Shown here piece by piece: positions 23,000 through 36,372 of a stretch of 64,000 bases of DNA (the stretch's first letter is position 1; each line of letters begins with the position of its first letter). The DNA is from Gossypium raimondii (taxonomy: Eukaryota > Streptophyta > Magnoliopsida > Malvales > Malvaceae): contig NC_068571.1 in assembly GCF_025698545.1 (NCBI RefSeq), forward strand, positions 44,859,733 to 44,923,732. Reading direction: 5' to 3'. The position numbers and the translations under genes were made by a program. The notes beneath the pieces were generated by a model. It was not told where the DNA came from. It saw only the letters and a program-made list of their open reading frames with translations, and did no database searches.

Positions 23000-23552
23000 C
23001 ATCTATTATACATAATTTTGATTGATATAATAATAAATTAATTCCTTAATATATATATATATATATATATATATAGATATATATATATCATGTCAATTTG
23101 GTCTTGATTCTAAAAAGAATATCGAAAAATGTATAAAATTTTAAAAATTCTAAAATCTTCAAAAAGAATTTATCTATCAAATTGATGTAAAATTGACTAA
23201 AAATATTAATAGTATGATTAATTATTCTTAACTCACATTAAAAAAAAAAAAAAGAAGAAGATAAAATTGGTCCAGAGAAGGACTAATTTAGTTAAAATCA
23301 AAATTGAAAGGGAAATAAATCCCAGCCTAAATAATTAAAGTTGGGGGGTATTATGTGGAACAATTTCAGCGAGGAATGTTGACAAGATGAGGCGATGTCT
23401 GTCCGGACCTATTACGCAGCCTGCTTAATCACATCACGCCGTCCTACGCACTTTTATTATATAGTACATGAGTAGGAAACAATGCACTTGACAGAGTCGT
23501 ATGGGCCATTTTTTAACTGACAATCCAGCTAATAAGAACTTAATAAAGATTA
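23000..23552. other. Intergenic AT-rich DNA upstream of the sterol desaturase
   Basis: It contains an (AT)n microsatellite at 23049-23090, with one 'g' interruption. No gene is seen. The part after about 23340 is more GC-balanced and probably holds upstream promoter elements of the desaturase. Confidence 0.5.
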
Positions 23553-23553
23553 G

Positions 23554-23562
23554 CTATATATA
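23554..23562 (+). promoter_or_regulatory. TATA box of the sterol desaturase gene
   Basis: CTATATATA lies about 195 bases before the start codon. A CT-rich leader (cttccccCctcccccc near 23642-23660) follows, which would put the transcription start near 23590. No experimental start is known from the sequence. Confidence 0.55.
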
Positions 23563-23749
23563 CAGATTGTTTCTGACATCAAACCTCACACAAATCTTTT
23601 AATTTCAGTTTTTCTTTTTGATCCAGAAACCAAAGAAAATCCCTTCCCCCCTCCCCCCTTGTTATTTGTCTTGACGTCTTCTTTCCTGGGTATAAATCTG
23701 TTGTTGCTCCGGTGATTGATCATCGCCGGTTGTGTTCGGTTGCACACCA

Positions 23750-25782
23750 ATGGGAGACGAGTATTTGCAGCAGTTCTTGGATGAAACCACTTGGTACAAT
23801 CACATTGTTTTGGGATACCTTTTGCCTACAAATCTATGGTACCCTCTTCCCCATTTCTTGCAGACATGGCTACGAAACTACCTTGCTGGGACTTTGCTTT
23901 ACCTCATCTCTGGTTTCCTTTGGTGTTTCTATATTTACTACTTGAAACGCAATGTCTATGTTCCCAAAGGTATTCTTTTGTGATTTTAAATCTGGGTTGG
24001 GTTTAATTTTTTATGGTTTGGTGTTGATCTTAAATCGTTTTCATTCTAGCTGTTGTTTTTATTTGAGATTGTTTTGAATCTGGAATTTCATCACTGATTT
24101 TTCAATTTGGGAGTTGAATCAATGATGAAATATGGATCGATTGTATTATGATCATTGTCGAGAATATTATGAGCCTAAAAGAATCTTACTCTTATCCTAT
24201 CTATATGGATTACATAATCTCAAAAGCTATTAGGGTCCAAACAACACACTACACCTAGGTTAGTTGTAAACTATGTTAGTGTAGGAGCATTTACTTATTA
24301 TATCATCAATGCACTTGTTGCAGATGCTATCCCCACAAATAAAGCCATGCTATTGCAAATTTATGTTGCTATGAAGGCCATGCCATGGTACTGTGCTCTT
24401 CCATCTCTTTCCGAATACATGATTGAAAATGGCTGGACAAAATGTTATGATAGAGTAAGTGAGGTCGGCTGGCTTCCACACTTACTATATTTGTCTCTTT
24501 ATCTCGTATTTGTGGAGTTTGGGATTTACTGGATGCACAGAGAATTGCATGATATAAAACCATTATACAAGTACCTTCATGCAACTCATCACATCTACAA
24601 CAAGCAGAATACACTTTCTCCATTTGCTGGTAAGTTTCTTATATGTGTACTTCACTTGGTTTATAGTTGCTTCCACTGCCTAAACACATTTTGGCTGATA
24701 GCTATAGAACACAATATTTGACATATTTAAGTAAGAGAGAATCCATAATTGACCTGTTTTAGCCCAACGGTGCCTTGAATTAGATATAAGATTAATCATT
24801 AGTCTGAAACTTAAAGATGTGTGCCACAAGTTACTCTAGATTTAGTGCCGATTGTTTCTGATTTCCTGTGGGAGTGCATACCTTAACAAAATCTTTGATA
24901 CTTGTGGATTTCAGAATTATAGTTATATGGTAAATAGAATTATTTCATGTAAGGTCTGTTTTGCTGCTATAGTATCGATGTCACATTAATTAATCCATGT
25001 TAGTATGGACTGCCTACATATTTGAGATACGGAAAGCAGACCATTCATGTCTTAATGGCCAGTGGTGTTCTGTAAAAGCTTGTATCTTTGGGTGCCTACT
25101 GTGTTATTTAGTTCTGAGATTGGGGATACATAGAATTTGATGCTTTCATTTCTGGTAGTGGATCTATGTCAGTTCAAAATAATTTAGAGAAAATGATTTG
25201 GCGTATTCCTTGACAAAGGTGATGGAGAAGATTCACCCTGGTGGCAACTGTAAGGATGTCAGTAATAGATTCATGCCCATGTTAGACACATACCCGTATC
25301 TGACTATCACACTGGAGGCTAAGTAACATGTATTATAAATGATTTTACCTCAAAATAGTACTGTTGCTCCCCCTACCCCCCTCTTATTTTTTTCTTTTCT
25401 TTTTGATTTATATGGACTGAAGCAAGTAGGTGATAGTGATTAACAATTTGCTGTTTGATATGGGTGAAAACAATTTGCTATTTCAGGTTTGGCTTTTCAC
25501 CCAGTGGACGGAATACTGCAGGCAGTACCTCATGTGATAGCACTCTTCATTATACCAACTCATTTTACAACACATGTCGGACTGCTGTTCCTCGAGGCCG
25601 TCTGGACGGCAAACATTCACGATTGCATCCATGGCAAACTATGGCCTGTGATGGGTGCTGGGTACCACACTATTCACCACACTACGTATCGCCATAACTA
25701 TGGCCATTACACCATTTGGATGGATTGGATGCTTGGAACCCTACGTGACCCTAGTGACGAAGAAGGCAAGAAGGTCATGTAA
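23750..25782 (+). CDS. STE1: Sterol C5(6)-desaturase (delta-7-sterol C-5 desaturase)
   Basis: Three exons (23750-23969, 24324-24629, 25487-25782) with GT-AG introns encode 273 residues, close to the roughly 280 of the plant enzymes. The enzyme puts the C5-C6 double bond into delta-7 sterols (episterol, avenasterol) in the ER, in the pathway to campesterol, sitosterol and brassinosteroids. The three iron-binding histidine boxes are complete: HRELH (145-149), HATHH (159-163) and HTIHH (236-240), with a further HNYGH at 245-249. Membrane spans are seen near residues 35-62, 125-144 and 186-215. The start [17 protein letters not shown] matches the family and is the first ATG after the CT-rich leader. 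No defect is visible. Plants often have two copies, so the symbol names the family member rather than a specific paralogue. Confidence 0.95.
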
Positions 25783-26840
25783 TTCCCTTTGTGCTCATCT
25801 TGACATTTTCTGTTTTGTCGTTTTAGATTCTCTTTTTTTGGATAGGTCCGCATGTTAATGGAGTCTGAGATGTTGTCGTAGCCTGTGTTGGTCGTAGTTT
25901 TTTAAATCATTCCTCCACTACAAACATTGTCTGCTTTAAGCTACTTTGGTGTTTATTATGGGAGCTTGGATCTCCTGTTTTCTTGAGTTTTAAATCTAGA
26001 CGTTGCTTTTTGGAACTTGTAACTCCAATAGTCTCAACCAGTATTTAATTAGCAATGTCCTTGGAATTTGTGGGGGCACAACCCATATGTAATATTTCTC
26101 TCCTAATTGGAGATTGTGTTAGCCACAACAAAAGGTTCTACTTGGAATCTAATGAACATCAAATGTTTACTTGGATGGAAATACGAATTTTTCTGAATAT
26201 AACCTGTTTTGTTATTGTCCGATAATATTCAATTCAACGTCAAAAGAAATTGTAAATTTTTTTAAGAGTATCTCTAGCCAATATTCAAAGAGAGAGTTGT
26301 AATCGTTGAATGTAATTGTAAAACAACATTTCTAGTAACGCATCTTTCCTTTCTCTTTGAAAGAACTTACCTATTTAATTGATTAGGGGAGGGATTTCAA
26401 TCATCCTTTATCATTACACCATAAGCTCGGTAGCCGCTCATATTAAAATTTATTTCTTTCCATAAAAAATAAAATTATATCCACTACTCCTTCCGCTACC
26501 GTGCTTCTGAAAACTGCACAAACAGTTACCTCAAATTTCCCCTTCTCCTGATCATCTCATTATCTTCTTTCTTTTTTTAATAAAATTATTTCACGCTTAA
26601 AGCGTGTACATGGGACTAATTTTCTTACGCAACATCTTGCATTTCATAAACCAACAGAGTTCAAACTACCAAAAATCTCTTCTTTCCATATTTCAAGCAA
26701 CATAGGTATACGTACACGTCACTAGAACTAGTTGCCTCTCTCTGGCCTTAACCAAAAGATGCAAAATAATGGAATGCTCATGAGATGAGCATTAACCAGC
26801 TTCAGAGATTATTTCTGCATACCTTTGGATATTGTACAAA
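25783..26840. other. Intergenic region between convergent genes
   Basis: About 1.06 kb separates the stop codons of the desaturase (+) and the glucose transporter (-). It must contain both 3' UTRs and poly(A) signals. No other gene or repeat is seen. Confidence 0.6.
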
Positions 26841-29800
26841 TTAAGTCGTCGGATTCAGAGCAAGCTCTATTTCTTCCAATGATCGCCCCTTTGTTTCCAC
26901 AACGTTACCAGCTATGTACAAGACAGCAAGAGCGCACACACCAGCGAATCCCAAGTACACCGAGCTGATCCCAAACTTGTTCACAACACTCAAGAAATAC
27001 AGGCCAATGACAAAGTTGGAGATCTGTTGGAATAAAAACACATGCCGCAGATGGAATCAATAAATACCCAATTGGTAGAAGAATGCAAAGATATTGAACG
27101 CCAAACATTTTCAGATCATGTTCTTTTAAACACAATATATAATCATATTACCCGGTTTGGAGGTGTTGAATGCGGGTATTATGTTTTGGGTATTCTCAAG
27201 TTTACTGTTCTGAGCTTCTCCATATTTTTGGAGAAATTATGCTCGTCTACTCATGTCCAAATATGTATATGAATATACTGTATGGATACTTAATGGTAAT
27301 AAAAAGTCCAGGTAACACAGATAAGTAAGAACAAAAACAGTTGGTCCTGTCACAGTATCGACATATACAAATTTGCTTTTACGGATATGCATGAATATCA
27401 ACAACTTTGGGCAGGTTCTCGATGGTGACTTACCCAATGCGTGCCAAGTGATAAAGCCACTGCTTTAGCTCTAATTCTGGAAGCAAATATCTCTGGCAGA
27501 AGAAGAGCAGGCACAGGCCCAGCACCAAGTGAAAAGGATAAAACGTAGCTGCGTAGAAGATATCGAAGCCAGGTTTAGATCTTATTAGCCAATAGGAGGA
27601 GATAACAATAGCAGGTATCAAAATAAGAAGAAAATTTCATGGGCTTCATTAATTGTATAAAAAGCATCAACTCACAGAACAGTTCCGACAACGGCTAGTG
27701 TGCCAGAATAGGGAGCCAAGACCTTCCAAGTGAATGACAAAGAAAGTAGCAACATTGAAGCAGCCTTCATGAGCCAAAAGAAGACAAAAAAATAAGACCA
27801 GTGAAAAATAAAAGTTCGTTAGTTTAAGAATCAGATGAGAAAATTGGGTAATAAATAATACGGACCACTTATGGTGACCCAAGAAGCAGGTCTAACAAAG
27901 TTTTCAGAATTAATAACTTTTGCATTTCCTCTCAACCAACTAATGTTCCCATATTATAAAATGTAGGGCCAAGCACATTGGAAGAAATAATACCAATAAT
28001 AAACACATTGAAATATCACACCCATACATGGGTACAATTCAACCATTGGAAAGTCGAACAAAATGTTATGATGGTATTCTTGCTCATCAAAATCACTATT
28101 TCAGTCAAAGAATGGGCTATTTTTATTGTCTGCGAAAAGTACAATCCATTCAAGCATCCATGAATCAAAGGAAAAATATAGGCTCCAGATACTAAATAAA
28201 TGCTTGCTGAGGGAGTCGTTTTACATGCAAGTAAATGTTAATTGCTTTATTCATAGTTTGCATAAACTACTCATTTACTGAAACCACCTGTGAAGTATCT
28301 TAGATGCTAAAGTGCACTACTTCCAAGCCAGTTAAAGAGAAATGTACTCCACTAAGGCATTGCAAATAATATTGAGGACCATAAATAAATAAGCATGATT
28401 TTATAATCTGAGCCATGGTTTTGAAACCATAGAAAGAGAAGAATATGAACAGAGTATTACAACAATTCAATCCTTCAACACAATTTAGTAGAAAAAAAAG
28501 AAAAAGTAACTCAATATACTTAGAAACATCTTTTAGACAATCTAGAATAATTATCCTAGAGTTTCCACAGTCCATACCTACAACCTAGCTAGAGTTTTGC
28601 ATGCAAGAGAAGTTACAATCTTTAACAACATGGTATAATTTTGCCAATTCTAGTATAAAACTTCAGATGAAGTCTTTGCATCAAGGTAAGATCAGTTTCA
28701 ATTTAAGAAACTTGATCATAATGTAGGGGGCAAAATAAAAGAAACTTTATGCAGTGAAGATACATGAGAGACGGCTTGTTTATGTATCTGAAGGCCCAAA
28801 ATGCAAATGCAGTTAGTTTCAAAGAGATTGGCAGCGGAGTCCGCACTCTCTAATTTGGAAAAAGAATTACTACAACTTAATAAACCTACCATTCCAGAAA
28901 AACTTGTCATCAGAAGACTTTTTCTCCCTTGTCTGTCCATCAGAGAGGATGCAATAGCTGAGCCTGAAAAGCATATCAGAAGCGAGGGATGTTAAGTATC
29001 CTATGTGAACCTTTTTATTTTCCCCAAGAATTTATATTTTTGGAAATAATTAAATACTAACCAAAGACATTTGATGCCCCAACGAGAGCACTTGCTGCAA
29101 CATCAGATGCAATTCCAGCACTACGAAACACAGCTGTAGAATAGTAAACTACAGCATTGATCCCAGCTAACTGCTGGAATAAGAAAAGTGCAGCTCCAAC
29201 ACTCACAACTGCAGCAAGACAAAAGTCAAGAAAGGGCATTACAATTATACATTAGAAAGAATTAAAATACTTGAAGGTCTGGTTCTCAGGATAATCAGTT
29301 TTAACCACGTGAGTAGTGATCCAGAAATCAAAAGAATCATGGGCTATATTAATTAGAACTAGGAAGAAATCAAGTTTAAACAAAAGGAGTTATATTACAT
29401 CCTTGACCTTTGAGTTCATCATTGTTAATCATCAACAAATCAAGACAAAAATAAAATTTTGCAAGGAAAAGGGCAACTGATGGTTAAAACAAAACCTAAG
29501 TCTAGCACATTAAGTATTTGTGTCTTTATTTTGTAATCAGATAGGCTAGTGCAACCACTGTGACAATTCTTGAAAACAAAAAGAGAATACTAATGAAAGC
29601 ATATTTTGATAATATTGAACCTTCAAGTTCAACTCCTACATGGTACATAAGTTTGACAAAGCAATACAAGAATTTAACGAATCTTTTGTATACCATCGGA
29701 TCTTTCTTAATATTGTCCAGTAGCATAATTTTTATCAATAAGCCTTACAGCACAGTATAAAATACACCATGTCCACTTATGGTACCTTTCAAAATTCAGG

Positions 29801-32800
29801 TATACCTTTCCAGTAACGGCTGCTAAATAGATCAAACCATCCTGCTTCTTGTTCTGTAGAGCCCTGACCTGCAGTTCTTAACTCATACATAACTTCAGCA
29901 ACTCTTTCCTTCCCATATAATGTTCTTATAGCTTTTTCAGCTTCAGGAATTTTCCCTTGCTGCAAAATTTGTGTTTAATCAATAAATAGTCATTATGTGT
30001 ATAAAATATATATCTAAGTGAGATGAACGGAAATACAAAATAGAGAGACCAAGTAGTCCATTAAGAAACCTGAAACAGCCACCGAGGACTTTCTGGGGAA
30101 AAAGCCATTCCTACAGCCAATAAAATAGCAGGGACAATAGCAACGCCAAACATTGTTCTCCACCTAAATAGGAAAATGCATAAATAAGGCAGAAAAAGAT
30201 AGTGTAATGGAAATGCTTAAGCAGAAACAAAAATTTACTTGCAAAATAAATCTTAATTCTTAACAACATTTTGGCACATCATGCACAACATTATATTATG
30301 TATAATGATCAAGGCATTTACCTGACCTATTCACTCAATCTCCATACAAAAGAAAAAGATCCAAAAAATAAATATTGATCAGAAAGCATACCAAAATAAT
30401 TAGCTATTGGTCAGATGGAGCTTTTTTCTTCCTTTTATTTATTTAGTACAACTTTTTTGGGGAAGATAAGATTTGCACCAAGCTCTTTTAGCAGGGGAAA
30501 AAGGAAATTAAAAATATAGAAGAAAAGGGATAAAATCAACCATGACCAGGTGCCAATGAGAGGAAGAAAGGTCTTTAGTACTAGTAAGGGGAAATTTGTT
30601 ATCAGATATAGCTACTAAAAACAGAAAGGATTTTAAGAATCACCACTTTTATACCAAACTGAAGCTCAAATTTCAGAAATATCTACCTAAAACTCTTGTC
30701 GAAGGTTAGAAGGGTGAAACTCTTTAGGTGCATGATTGAATGCATGCTCGGTAATTTCCAGACAAATTATTAAAACGCAATTTTAGGTAGAAAATTCACC
30801 AATCAATGGTGGATTCCCAACTTAGACAGTTGAATTTGGGTATGAACGAAAGAAGAGCTATTGCAAGCAACCTATTGAGACTAAAAAAGAACATGGGAAT
30901 TAGCACCATTCCTATGAGTGCTCTTTTTTGAAAAGCCAACAGAGGTGGCAGTCCCCATTCAAAAGAGAAACTCAATGGCTTAATTGCTGAAGAAGACGAA
31001 GCGCCAGATGAAACCACTTTGAGGGTCAATCCAAATGCCATGTTTGGAGCAAATGATCCATGTGATGCAAGTATAAGAGTGCTAAGATAACATACCACAG
31101 TGGGTTTCCTGCTAAAGGTAATCCAGCCACTAATGCTGCAAGAATCCCAATACATATAAAAAGTTGATTTATAGATCCAAGTGCACCACGGATTTCAGTT
31201 GGCGAGATCTGACCAATTGAAAGAATGTCAGCAGAAGGTTCCAAAAACTAGACAACTAGAGCAAATAATAAGATCAGAAAATTTTACCTCAGATATGTAA
31301 AGAGGAACTATAGCAGACGATATGCCAATACCAATACCAGCCAGAAAGCGGCCAATTATCATAGTCTGGACCGTCTGGGCTGTAGCACTAAAATCAATTA
31401 AGGCATTTTAATGCATTAGTTTTCAACAAACTTCTGACAGTTGACAAGCTAATAGGAAATGAAATGGCACAGACGTGAGAAATGCTCCAATGATAAGTGG
31501 AATAGCATCTAATTGAAAAGTCTTAGTCCTGCCAAATTTGTCTGCCAACGTTCCCCCAGTAAATGAACCAACAGTGGCACCAGCAAGGAGTGTGCTGACA
31601 ATCCACCCTACTCAAATTACCATAACATAATAATAAGTTGGCTAGTTCTTTGAAAAGTTAGACAGTTTAAAGCGTAACAAGTTGGGTACATAATCAAAAT
31701 AAACAAATTATCTAAAAAGGAAAAAACAGCAATCCAACAACATCTGACATTGTTCAACTGACTAAAAGTGAAGCAAAATCATTTTTATAAATGAAACACG
31801 CAACAACAGATGAATAGCATGGAGCAGTTGAGTGCCATCTATTCCACTTAAATTTTACTAAATAATCTTCAAGCAATAAACGTGTTATTTATTGAGTCAT
31901 GATACACAAGTTAAATATTCTAGGAACAAACCGGGGGGGGGGGGGAGAGAATGAAAAAACAGATGTAGAAATTTAATTTGCATATTAATTAGAAGATCAC
32001 AATACATGCCTTGCATGACAGTATTTTCAGGAATCCCCAGATCCTTAGATAGATACTCAAGAGCACCATTTACCACCCTGAATAAAGGAAAAAGAAATAG
32101 AAAGGAGAGAGAGAAATTAGAAGCATGTAGAAAAATCAAAAGCCAAGCAAACAAATAAGCCATGTGACAAAAAAATATAGCAAGCAACTGCCAAGATATT
32201 AATCCAGAATTCTTTGCATAAATTTTCGCAAGAAATTTCTTTTTCTGGAATATAATAAATGGGGGGAGTCATATAGTTTGAATATTTCCAAAATATTGGA
32301 AATATTCACCACCATCCCTTGTTGAATGTGCTTTATATTTTCAGGACTCTACATATATGAACCACAGAGAACCTCTCTCAAGCTTTGTTATTGGTAAAGT
32401 ATGTTTATCTGTTTCTAAATCACAAATCGCCTAAGTATATAATCGAAATGCTAAAATCACTAAATCAACAAGTTTAGAACCAGGAAACAAGAGCATGTTC
32501 CTCCTGAGTTGAACTGGGATATATACCCTAGATGGTAACCAAATAACATAGCTCCCAAACACGCAACACCAACAAATGGCAGAACTGCCCCAGAAGATTT
32601 CGCCTGAGGGTTGAATGGTGTCAAATCCTCAATGTCTCCACCTGCAATATAATTTCAATTGCCATTTGTAAGGATAAAAAAGCAGGTTAGAAAGACTAAC
32701 TTATTTTGCAATGGTTACAAAACTCGGATGCTTGGCAAATGATCCATGCACAGGCCAGTACATATCTGAATAGGAAGAATGCTTTCTTCCAACAAGCTAA

Positions 32801-34161
32801 CCCACTAACACATCAGTGTCACATATAGTAGGAAGCATCTGACAAGCATACATCCATCACAACTTAGCAAGTTAATAAATTTTAGTATTAAAACATGTGC
32901 TTTTCAACTTAAACTGACACAAAAAGATTTAGCAAATCATTTCAGTAAGATTAAAGTAAGTTCATCCGATTCACCATCGCAATGCTGCTATAGAAGATAT
33001 AAAGGCCACTAGCAACCTCATGAAACAAATGTTTACAATTTGCTCTATCACTTAGAAAAATTTAATAATAATAAGGATCCATTGCTTATTTGTTCTTGCA
33101 CCTATTTGTTTCTAGAAACAAAAAAAAAAAAAAAAAAAAGGAAGCTTGAAATTTGGATACAAAATCAAGTAATATTCCTAAATAACCAAAGTAAAATGTT
33201 AACCTTTTAAACACCAAAATACATTAGTTTTCTTGCATAAAGAATAATAATTTGAATGCGTCACATTTAGTTTTAATTAAATAAACAATTTTATTTTTAC
33301 GACGTGCTTTTACTTTGATTTTCCTAGAAGCAAATAAGCAGGCAGCACAATTAACAACAAAACAGCACCTAATGATTCATTCCTTTACGTGATGCTCCTT
33401 ATAATTCCCGATGTAGATTTAACAATTCTTATACACATATTGTTCGTGTTTTTTCTTTCAATTTCATGGTCGTATTTGAATTATATAAATATGATACTAA
33501 TATGAGTTACATATGAGATGCTCCTTATCCATGTCGAATTCATGTTTTTTTTTCATGTTCCATTTCCTTATATTTACTGTTTTCATGTATCATGTCCACA
33601 ATTGACATATCAATCCAATGCCTCCAAAGTTTTACCATACAATAAAAATTATGAAACATTTGATTAATAACTTTTTGTTAAAGGAAAAAAAAAAGAAAAA
33701 GAGCAGCAGATAATTAACAACAGCAACAAATCGCGCCATTCTATATCACTAGCCAAACAAAAAATCGATTTCACTAACATGCAATTCTTTCATTAAGCAA
33801 TTTTCCTCATCTAAAAATTCAACATAAATTCAATAAACAGATTCAACCACGACACACAGCTTAAAAGTGAAAGGAAAAGGAGAACGAGAAAGAGAAAGAG
33901 ACCAGAGGCTTGAGCTTTGATCGATCGAGTTTTGACCGAAGAGCGAACTGCGATTTCGATACCATTTTTGGCACGTACAAGTCCAGCTCCCATCGAAACG
34001 TCACCTGATCTTGAACCGCTGCAGGTGGAACCACTTCGGATGCAAAAATTGCGATTCAAAGTTAAACTCCGTTGCTTAACTTCACCAAAGCAAGGGAATA
34101 CTCTCCCTTTTGAAATCTCAATGGCGAAATTCCCTCTGACTAAATGCGTTGACGCCTGCAT
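26841..34161 (-). CDS. Plastidic glucose transporter (pGlcT type, major facilitator superfamily)
   Basis: Thirteen exons in minus-strand order: 34161-33903, 32641-32527, 32077-32010, 31607-31475, 31387-31288, 31208-31096, 30163-30070, 29959-29806, 29208-29062, 28963-28890, 27764-27676, 27548-27434, 27023-26841. They total 1644 bases, 547 residues with all phases consistent. Residues 1 to about 88 (MQASTHLVRGNFAIEISKG.., Ser/Arg-rich) look like a chloroplast transit peptide. Then come the 12-span sugar porter motifs VLPFVGVACLGAMLFGYHLG, ADKFGRT, ISPTEIRGALGSINQLFICI, FSPESPRWL, FLFQQLAGINAVVYYST, MDRQGRKSLLM, GAGPVPALLLPEIF and VETKGRSLEEIELAL. It is the inner-envelope carrier that exports glucose from starch breakdown. 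Intron 3 has a GC donor (CAAG|gcatgt), needed to give QGWIVS. All other introns are GT-AG. Confidence 0.95.
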
Positions 34162-34298
34162 CCTGAATTACCTGATTCACAAAATAAATAAGTAACCGAC
34201 CAATCAAAAAAGTAAAAAAAAAAAAATTTAAAAAGGATCAAAACGGAAGCGCATTTGGAAAGCGGAATCAGTGAGTGAGAAGTGAGAGATGGATTTAC

Positions 34299-34400
34299 CA
34301 AATCGGAAGGCGGAGCTGAGAGTGAGTGAGAGGGCGAATCGGAATCTGACTTCTGTTTGGAAGACGACAACAGCCTCGGAAAATCAGTTGAGAGAGAGCA
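34299..34400 (-). other. Probable 5' UTR exon of the glucose transporter
   Basis: On the minus strand a CT-rich leader runs to GATTTG|gtaaat at 34299, a good donor. A T-rich tract and the acceptor gaatcag (near 34174) or ttcag (34163) follow shortly before the ATG at 34161. A short intron in the 5' UTR is therefore likely; the exact 5' end is not known. Confidence 0.5.
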
Positions 34401-36372
34401 GCAATGGAGTTACTGTTTGTTATGCTCAGTAAAAGCTTAGCAACAAAAGAACAAACTTGGTGGAGATATCAATCCATCAATGAATTATCCTCTTGTAATT
34501 TCATTTTCTGTACAAACTTGGTAAGCCAAATGACCCATTATTAATATAATAATGACAAAGATTTGCGTTGTTTTCTATTCAAATAGTAAATTATACTCTT
34601 TTCTTTTATTTTTATAAATTGATTTTAATTATCTGATGTAAGCTAACTCTTAAAATATTATCTTCTATCATATTTCATCCCATTTAGAATTTATGTTTAT
34701 TTCGGTAAAAGGAAAACTAAAGTTTATGTATTTGTTTTGGCTTATATTAAAATATTATATACTTGTAAATATAAATAAATGTTAAAATTATTAATTATAT
34801 TCAATAAATATTACATTGTATTTTAAATATAAATATATAATTTAGTATAAAGCATATTAAATAGTAAAAGAAACAAAATTTAAATTATTTCATATCTAAT
34901 CAAATTCAAAATGTGATGAATAAATTGATTGTGAAGTAAATTATACTCAAATAAGAAACGTGAGATTCGATCCAGAAAATGAGTAAATATTATTATTTTA
35001 TAAAAAATAAGGAAAATGAAAATGGCGGAGGGACTGTTTTTGTGTTTAAAAAATGAAAACGTTGAGATTTTGGATTAGATTTGCAATGCGTTGGAGATGA
35101 CGTGGACACACGTGAGGGCCGCTTCGCCTACGCCTCTTGTTCATCATGCAACACCATTTTTTGTTTTTTTTTTCCCTTTATTTTCAATATTTTTTATATG
35201 ATTTGAAAATTAACTAATATTTGAGATGTTATCTCAAAGCTCAAACTTATAGTACTTTTAGTTTTTGGGTTATGCTATTTGGACATTTTCGGCCTAACTA
35301 TTTGGACTTGAATTAAGTTCATTATGGAAGCCCAATTTATAATTAACATATATAGTCTATGATAATTATTTTGTACACTGTGTAATTATAAATCATAATC
35401 GGAATTAAAAATTCAAATGTTTTAAAATTATATTTTAAAATAAAATTTAATTAAAAAAGACGTGATGACTTCGTAAACCCGTTGATAATTATTCTTTTTT
35501 TAAATTCCAGTGCGGCTCTATAAACTGATTCTCTCTTTTTCTATTTCTAATTTTTCTCTTGGATTTGTGGTGGTGTTTTTCTTTTTCCCATATATCTTCG
35601 ATTTTTTTCATTTTATTTTTACTTAGGCATATGGAATATGATAAGGTGACGAAAGGCAATTAAAAAGTAATGCGAGTGCTGCCACCTAACCAAAGGCAAG
35701 CTTAGGTGTACATTTGAGTATGTCTTTTGGCTTCTTACAAGTAAATTATTTACACAACATTTAAAAAAGAACCAACCATTTTGATCAATGATTTGGCTTG
35801 CCAACACAGATGCTCAATTATATCTTTTTCGTATATAAGAACTGATGAATTAAAACATAACTATTGGTGTCTGAAAAAGCTTACATTACAAACAAATCTT
35901 AATTCACATAATAAACTATCAAACAGCTTATCTAAAATTAATTGGAAATTATGAGTAAAACATATGAGTTACATTATAGTCCAGCAGTAAGTAAATATAT
36001 ATACCCAAAATCAAGAAGCATTTCCAGGATAGCAGTCACCAACAAACTTGCACTTGCGCTAAAGAGAAACAAAATGAGGTCTAATAATCTTGAGAAACAC
36101 ATCATGGAAAAAAGTTAATGGGAAAAAGGAAATTATAGAAAAAAAAAAGAAAAAACCAACATGTGACAACCATGAAAGCAGTGGTACCTGTCATTTTGTT
36201 TTCCCAAAGCAGGTTCCATGAATTATATCTTTCCACCCCTGGTCCCTGCCCCCCCCCCCCCCCCAATTGACATTTCCATCTTCTTTTGTTGTCTTCTTAA
36301 CCCCAATCTCTATTTGCATTTTTTTCTCTCAAATGGGTAATTAACAAGGATCAAATCCATGTATGGATCATA
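34401..36372. other. Intergenic region without supported gene
   Basis: The first part should contain the promoter of the glucose transporter. The rest is AT-rich with no open frame of note. A run of 18 C residues lies near 36248-36265. The last 300 bases would be the 3' UTR of the next gene. Confidence 0.5.
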
